Shown piece after piece: positions 59,430-64,000 of a stretch of DNA of 64,000 nucleotides. Source of the DNA: Platerodrilus igneus (taxonomy: Eukaryota > Arthropoda > Insecta > Coleoptera > Lycidae); the NCBI GenBank assembly GCA_036346225.1, contig JARFIW010001488.1, forward strand, positions 186,001 through 250,000, in the 5' to 3' direction. The notes below the pieces were generated by a model. That model worked only from the letters and a program-made list of their open reading frames with translations, ran no database searches and was not told the origin of the DNA. The translations under genes were made by a program, and so were the position numbers. Numbering within the stretch: the stretch's first letter is position 1; each line of letters starts with the position of its first letter.

Positions 59430-59897
59430 ATGGATCCGCTAGAGCCCTTCTTTGTATCAATCGACATCCCCCTCTCGAAGAAGGAGATTTTGCGCACAAG
59501 CAAGCCCCTTTTCCTCGGAGGGATCAGGAGGCACACCTCTCTTGCACAAGGTGCAGCGCGCGAACCGCCTCCTCGGAAGAAGTACCTGTCGAGGAGCGAG
59601 GAAAAGAGGCGGTGCATCCTAGAGAGGAGTGCGTTTATCAAGAGGGCTCCAGAGGGAGCAACAGAAGAAGACCTCAGGAAGAGCCTGCCAGGGAGCGCTA
59701 ATATCAGCTATGTGGTGCTTGTGCAAAGGCGAGGAGGAAGCATCTTTGCCTTTGTTGAATACAGGGACAGAAAGTGCCTGAGGGACGCGCTGAAAGCAGG
59801 GCAGAGGGGAATGCAGGCAGCAAAGAGGAATGCTGGCGTGCAAGCAGCGAGGTCTGACGTGCGTGGGCGGAAGACCAAGGAAGAAAGGCGCGGGTAA
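59430..59897 (+). CDS. Small basic protein with a weak RRM-like core
   Basis: The 155-residue protein has a basic N-terminal half (RHTSLAQGAAREPPPRKKYL) and a possible RRM (SAFIKRAPEGATEEDLRKSL, then GSIFAFVEYRDRKCLRDAL), ending in an Arg/Lys-rich tail. The layout recalls U1-70K, which would fit a genome with introns, but the match is weak. TTTTTCTTTCTTTT precedes the ATG. Confidence 0.6.
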   Translation: MDPLEPFFVSIDIPLSKKEILRTSKPLFLGGIRRHTSLAQGAAREPPPRKKYLSRSEEKRRCILERSAFIKRAPEGATEEDLRKSLPGSANISYVVLVQRRGGSIFAFVEYRDRKCLRDALKAGQRGMQAAKRNAGVQAARSDVRGRKTKEERRG

Positions 59898-59977
59898 TAG
59901 CGAAGGAAAGTCTGCAGCTGGGATGCACTGCATGGGAGTGGAGTGCCGGCCCTGCCAGGCGATCCTTCTTTATTAAT

Positions 59978-61630
59978 TTACATCAGTGGGGCAAACTCCC
60001 TCCACCTTCTTCGTATGAACGAATAAATAAGCCTAAATAGGCTCAAGGTTGACTTGCTGTCTAGCCTGTACGATCCGTGGTAATAATGCATTAGTGCTTG
60101 GTCCAGGTCGACAGGAATGCCCATCCCCTGCTCGTAGCACCTCCCTACCCTGTACCACGCCTCAAGCACCTCCCGGTTCAAGGCTTCTGTGTAAAGGGCA
60201 AAGGCTTTTCCAGGATTTCTATCGACAAAAAGGCCCTTCTCGTACAACATCCCAAGACGCAGGGTGGCGAAGGAGATTCCTCCCGCCGACGCCTTTGTCA
60301 GGGCCTCTATTACTCTCCGGGGGTTTAAGGGACACATCTTTATGTATAGAGAAGCCAGCTTTGCATGTGCGTGGGGGCTTCCCGCTCTGGCGGAGGCTTC
60401 GTAGCACTCGACAGCCCTGTGTATGCTTCTCTCTGTCCCGTACCCGGTCTCGTGGAACCTCGCAAGGACAAACAGAGCCTCCTCCAAGCCTGCGTCGGCG
60501 GCTCGCTTCATCAGCCTGAAGGATTCTGCAGGGTTCTTCTGGACGCCCCTTCCGTCTCTGTAGCAGAGAGAGAGAACCATGTCTGAGAGAGGGAATCCTG
60601 CGCAAGACGCCTTCCTGAAGTTGGAAAGCGCAAGGGCCATGCTGCTCCCACTGCACGCCCCGCTCAGGTAGTGCCAGCCGAGAGCATACATTGCGCCGGG
60701 ATTCAACTCTGCAACAGACCTCTTGAGCCATCGCAGCGAAAGGGCAGGGTCTTTCTCTGTTCCAAGCCCCTCCTGGTAGCAGTAAGCAAGGTTATTTTGT
60801 GCGCGGCCGAGCCCCTGGCGGGCAGCCCGGAAGTACCACTGAAAGGCAAGGAGAGGGCTTTTTTTTGTTCCAAGGCCGTTCTGGTATAGAAATGCAAGGT
60901 TGCACTGTGCACTTGGGTCTCCTGCCCTGGCACCCGCTCCGTAGAGAAGGAACGCCGTTTCCAGGCTTGCCTCTACACCCATGCCCTTCTCATAGCACAG
61001 GCCCAGGGCAGTGATTCCGTACGGGTTGCCAAGAGACGCAGACTTCGCGTACCAGAAGTAGGCCATCTTTGGCGAGGGCTTTGTTCCGATTCCCCGCTCG
61101 TGGCAAAGCCCTACGTTATACATCGAAGAAGAATCCCCCATGGTGGCTGCCGAAAAGTACAGGTCAAAGGCCCTGGCCTCGTTCTTTTGCACACCCGCCC
61201 CATGCATGTACGAGTGTGCCAGGGCCTCGACTCCGCACTCGTTTCTTTTCTCCATGGCGCTCGCATACAGCTGGACGGACTTCTCCACGTTCTTTTTCAG
61301 GAGCAGGCCCTCCTCATAGAAAATCCCCAGACAGTATTCCGCATATGCATTTCCTGCCGCGCACTCGTCGACAAGCCACTGCACATCTTCCTCCTTTTTG
61401 TCTGCAAGGGCCTTTCTGTACGCAGCAGACTCCTCGTGGTCTATCTGGATGTGTGCGCGCCCGTTTTTCCTGAGGAACGCAAGGCGCGCGAGAGAGAACG
61501 GGTCGCTGTGCTTGGCTCCTCGGACATACATCAGGTCTGCTCTTCTGGGGTTGCGGTCCACTCCGATCCCGAACTCGTGGATGAATCCCTGCATCGCGCA
61601 CTTCTGTGCAGCGCAAACATCCGCCCCCAT
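59978..61630 (-). CDS. Sel1-like repeat protein
   Basis: The 550-residue protein is made of about twelve Sel1-like (SLR) repeats with the A-x-x-x-LG-x-x-Y-x-x-G-x-G pattern, e.g. ITALGLCYEKGMGVEASLET and AQNNLAYCYQEGLGTEKDPA. Sel1 proteins scaffold ER-associated degradation, chitin synthase activation (Skt5/Chs4) or other complexes. No C-terminal prenylation box or clear signal peptide was seen, so the role is open. The ATG at 61630 (MGADVCAAQKCA) is chosen; the longer open frame extends 90 residues upstream without repeats. Confidence 0.85.
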   Translation of the reverse strand: MGADVCAAQKCAMQGFIHEFGIGVDRNPRRADLMYVRGAKHSDPFSLARLAFLRKNGRAHIQIDHEESAAYRKALADKKEEDVQWLVDECAAGNAYAEYCLGIFYEEGLLLKKNVEKSVQLYASAMEKRNECGVEALAHSYMHGAGVQKNEARAFDLYFSAATMGDSSSMYNVGLCHERGIGTKPSPKMAYFWYAKSASLGNPYGITALGLCYEKGMGVEASLETAFLLYGAGARAGDPSAQCNLAFLYQNGLGTKKSPLLAFQWYFRAARQGLGRAQNNLAYCYQEGLGTEKDPALSLRWLKRSVAELNPGAMYALGWHYLSGACSGSSMALALSNFRKASCAGFPLSDMVLSLCYRDGRGVQKNPAESFRLMKRAADAGLEEALFVLARFHETGYGTERSIHRAVECYEASARAGSPHAHAKLASLYIKMCPLNPRRVIEALTKASAGGISFATLRLGMLYEKGLFVDRNPGKAFALYTEALNREVLEAWYRVGRCYEQGMGIPVDLDQALMHYYHGSYRLDSKSTLSLFRLIYSFIRRRWREFAPLM

Positions 61631-61945
61631 GGCAAGGATGGCGATCCCACTTTTATACGCTGGCGTGTTACAGTTGGCTGGGGAAGTGGGCCAATAGAAG
61701 CAAAGAGGCCTGGGCGGGCTGGGGCTGGAAAGCACAACCGAAAATTTGGAGGGCGCAGAAAAAGATGGGCGGGGAAGAAGGCAGGTCCTGGCAATTTTCG
61801 ACAAAATAAACAGGGAGCTGGAGGAGGTCAGAAAGTGTGTCCTGCGCCTGGAGGAGCTGCGCATGTGGTCGAGAAGGAGCAGCGGCCCTTTGTGGAGCAC
61901 TTTTCGTGCGTTCTCAGAAAGGAGAATAAAAAGCTTTGCAAAAGG
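61631..61945. other. Gap of about 315 bp with no confirmed gene
   Basis: A plus-strand stretch at about 61785-61930 encodes a coiled-coil-like segment (INRELEEVRKCVLRLEEL) but is not continuous with an ATG in the same frame, and a GAATAAAA lies at 61924. A small frame-broken gene is possible; the evidence is insufficient. Confidence 0.3.
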
Positions 61946-62018
61946 TGCGAACTGTGGGACTCGAACCCACGACCTTTAGATTATGAGACTAACGCGCTAC
62001 CGGCTGCGCCAAGCTCGC
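61946..62018 (-). tRNA. tRNA-Met (CAT), elongator type
   Basis: A full cloverleaf: acceptor GCGAGCT/AGTTCGC, D arm GCGC/GCGC, anticodon arm TTAGT CTCATAA TCTAA (anticodon CAT) and T arm GTGGG TTCGAGT CCCAC. The T-T mismatch closing the anticodon loop and the GGTC variable loop match eukaryotic elongator tRNA-Met, not the initiator. 73 nt, no intron, discriminator A. Confidence 0.93.
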
Positions 62019-62091
62019 GCCTCCATGGTGGGATTTCTGGCATCTGCTCGAGGAGCCCTGCCCTTTTTGTTCCGATTTTTATTATGCATGC

Positions 62092-64000
62092 ATGAACCAC
62101 GGGCTGGTTGAGAAGTTTGTCGGAGATCTTGCCGAGCACTGCGTGCTGGGGAGGTTTCTCGACGCAAAAAGCATGTCCCTGGTCACGTCCACAGCAGATA
62201 GAATAAAGGTCTATTCAGTAGAGCCAAGGTTCAGGCTGCTTAAAGAGAAGCGGGTGTATGGAAGAATCGCTGGGCTGGGCTCTGTTCCAGGAGAGAGCGC
62301 GCAGGGCGAAGGGCAGCGCGACCTGCTTCTGGTCCACCTTGACAAGGCCAGAGTATCGCTGCTGGTCTACGTTCCTGAGAGCAACGAGTTCTGCGTGCGC
62401 TCTCTGAAGTACTTCGAGAGAGCCGCATACGGGGTCGATCGCGCACACAGCGCCGCTCCTGCTTTCATGCGCGTGGACAAGGAGCATGCGCTGGGGTTCC
62501 TCCGGATTTCGGAGACGCACTTTTCCCTCTTCGGCGCAAGCACAAGGGAGAAAAGCAAATCCGTGGTCAGGGAGTTTCGGGCCATGGCTCCGAAGCACCT
62601 GTCAGTGCGGGACGTGGCGTTTCTCCGGGGCTACACAGCCCCCACGCTTGCGCTTCTACTTGAGGGCGCAGAGGCGTGCAGGCTCGCTGTCTACTCTTTG
62701 GACCCGGAGGCGATGGAGCTGACGCACTTCTTCGATGTGGGGCCAATTCCCCTCGATGCGTACAAGGTTGCTGCGATGCGCGACAGGGTGTTTGCGGTGG
62801 TAGGCGTGAACGGAATCATTTTTTCCACGCAGTGGGAAGTGGTTGGTCTCAGGCTGAACAGGTTCTGGGACGCCGAAAAGTACGGAATCAGAGAGAGCGC
62901 ATATCCAGAAGAGATTTCTATTGAGAGGGCGGAGACTGCTGCTGCCGGGAAAGACCTCTATCTCTTTGGAGAAGAGGCTGCCTTCAAGGTGGTTGTTCTC
63001 GGGGAGGAAGGGCGGGTTTCAAAAGTCACTCCTATTCCTGTGGAGGCATCAGACCCGCTGGCGCCCAAAAATGTGATCAGCCTTCTGTGTCCCACAGCAG
63101 TGGACGCTCTTGAAAATAGGCTTTTTGTTGGAACTGCATGTGGAGGGCATCTCTTCAGGATGGAAAGGCTTGAGAGGGAAATAGACGCGGAGGAGGCGGC
63201 AAGGGAAAGCCAGGAGACAGGGAGGGCAGAAGAGGTGTATAGAGAGTACAGCGAGATGTTTGGCACCATCGAGGAGGGAGGCGAGGAGCAGAGAGAGGGC
63301 GGGGGGGAGTGCAACTCGTACAGAGAGCTCTTTGACCTTCCAGACCACGCTCCCCCAAAGAAGGAGAGAGATGCCGTCAGGGCAAGTGTTGTGACTACGT
63401 TCCTGGTGCGCGAGGGAGGCGTGGAGTCCATCGGAGAGGTCCGCAGCCTGGCTGTTCTTTCGTACACAGAGAGGAAGAAGGAGTATGTGGCGTCTGCAGG
63501 CAGCGAGTCCGCCCCGCTCTTTGTGCGCTTTATTGAGGGAGTTGAGTTCAAGTTCTGCAAAACAACGAAGCTTCTGGGATACTCGGGGCTTTTTGTCGTC
63601 TCGAAGGAGCAGGGCATTTACCTCATCACAAGGCAGGCAGAAAGCATGGTGTTCACGTGGGGAAAGGACCTGGAAAAGATGGAGTGCGGCATAGTAGAGG
63701 GCGAAGCAACTCTTGAGTTCGCAGAGGTCGCTGGCGGCTACGTGCAGGTCACGCCCTCTGCCACCGTGCTTCTGGACCCTGAGCTCAAGGCACTTTCTTC
63801 TAGGAAGACCAAGTCCAAGGTAGAGATGGCCCGCGCTGCAGAGGGCGCGGTATACTTTCTTTCTGGGAAAAAGGTGTTTGTGGAGCGCGCTGGAAAGCGG
63901 GAGTCTCTCCCGCTGGAAGGAGTGAGCGCATTCGATGCCCTCTGTGGGACAGTCTTTGCAGTGACGGAGAAGAGCTCCATCGTGATATGTGACACAGCGA
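62092..64000 (+). CDS. CFT1: Cleavage and polyadenylation factor CFT1/CPSF160, N-terminal part
   Basis: The frame from ATG at 62092 stays open to the window edge, about 636 residues. It shows the first beta-propeller blocks of the CPSF-A family: DLLLVHLDKARVSLLVYVPE, SLKYFERA, VAFLRGYTAPTLALLLEG and CRLAVYSLDPEAMELTHFFD. The order, and the LRGY-x-x-PTL motif in particular, match CPSF160 rather than DDB1 or SF3b130. CPSF160 scaffolds AATAAA recognition. Two further ATGs lie at 62084 and 62088 in other frames. TTTTTATTATGC precedes the start. Confidence 0.85.
   Translation, partial: MNHGLVEKFVGDLAEHCVLGRFLDAKSMSLVTSTADRIKVYSVEPRFRLLKEKRVYGRIAGLGSVPGESAQGEGQRDLLLVHLDKARVSLLVYVPESNEFCVRSLKYFERAAYGVDRAHSAAPAFMRVDKEHALGFLRISETHFSLFGASTREKSKSVVREFRAMAPKHLSVRDVAFLRGYTAPTLALLLEGAEACRLAVYSLDPEAMELTHFFDVGPIPLDAYKVAAMRDRVFAVVGVNGIIFSTQWEVVGLRLNRFWDAEKYGIRESAYPEEISIERAETAAAGKDLYLFGEEAAFKVVVLGEEGRVSKVTPIPVEASDPLAPKNVISLLCPTAVDALENRLFVGTACGGHLFRMERLEREIDAEEAARESQETGRAEEVYREYSEMFGTIEEGGEEQREGGGECNSYRELFDLPDHAPPKKERDAVRASVVTTFLVREGGVESIGEVRSLAVLSYTERKKEYVASAGSESAPLFVRFIEGVEFKFCKTTKLLGYSGLFVVSKEQGIYLITRQAESMVFTWGKDLEKMECGIVEGEATLEFAEVAGGYVQVTPSATVLLDPELKALSSRKTKSKVEMARAAEGAVYFLSGKKVFVERAGKRESLPLEGVSAFDALCGTVFAVTEKSSIVICDTA

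Noticed and set aside
61765..61930. Possible DASH-complex-like small coiled-coil gene
   Set aside because: The start codon and the coiled segment are in different frames, and motif spacing does not fit Dad1.
1..64000. Programmed +1 frameshifting as a global explanation for broken genes
   Set aside because: Most breaks need an added base, not a skipped one, and no common slippery motif is visible. Sequence indels explain the set better.

Overview
This window reads as a compact nuclear genome of a reduced, fungus-related parasite: a microsporidian or an early-diverging relative (Rozellomycota-like). The reasons are about 48 protein genes in 64 kb on both strands, intergenic gaps that are often 5-60 bp, very few introns (one clear spliceosomal intron), and housekeeping proteins that are mostly full in domain content but shorter than usual (NOT1 about 1600 aa, exportin-1 about 970 aa, mevalonate kinase about 290 aa). 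The mitosome-type genes present, an ATM1-like ABC half-transporter and an adrenodoxin/ferredoxin reductase, fit a relict mitochondrion devoted to Fe-S assembly. The species assignment is an inference. No mobile element, CRISPR array or rRNA was seen.

Layout. 0-7.2 kb: an unknown partial gene, a two-RRM protein, tubulin cofactor A, proteasome Rpt1, an E6AP-like HECT ligase, Rrp17 and an AT-richer, intron-containing DUF1963/YwqG gene. 7.2-20.5 kb: a TRAPPC9-like protein, uL11, exportin-1, an EDC4-like decapping scaffold, the ATM1-like transporter, tRNA-Lys, SWT1, a Pirh2-like ligase, a Rab GDI/escort protein and Sgf73. 20.7-34.6 kb: a multipass membrane protein, an MCM9-like helicase, an unknown Cys-containing protein, AMP deaminase, NCS2, SPC25, TAF8, RVB2, RFC5-type clamp loader, PIG-U, CDC73, an AP mu chain and RFC3-type clamp loader. 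34.7-50 kb: NOT1, ferredoxin reductase, AlaRS, RRP12, two orphan membrane proteins, a membrane-anchored LRR protein and CCA1. 50.5-64 kb: a coiled-coil protein, GNA1, CDC27, UTP15, mevalonate kinase, primase PRI1, TRM61, a membrane J-protein, an RRM-like protein, a Sel1-repeat protein, tRNA-Met and the start of CFT1/CPSF160.

The genes fall into information-processing themes: transcription (TAF8, RVB2, Sgf73, CDC73), RNA maturation and decay (CFT1, NOT1, EDC4, SWT1), ribosome assembly (RRP12, UTP15, Rrp17), tRNA modification and charging (NCS2, TRM61, CCA1, AlaRS), replication (two RFC subunits, PRI1, MCM9), mitosis (SPC25, CDC27) and trafficking (TRAPPC9-like, GDI/REP, AP mu). They are not arranged in operons. 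Control signals are squeezed: a T-rich TTTATT element often lies 5-35 bp before the start codon, divergent genes can be 23-24 bp apart, and stop codons are often embedded in an AATAAA hexamer.

A caution for users: at least 16 otherwise conserved genes are interrupted by single-base frame changes, most of them apparent one-base losses, often beside short G/C runs. These are listed as single genes here. The likeliest cause is sequence or assembly indels, but real frameshifting is not excluded. The strongest novel observation is a diverged inverted duplication of about 126 bp that puts a piece of the coiled-coil gene in antisense onto the 3' end of the neighbouring GNA1 gene.
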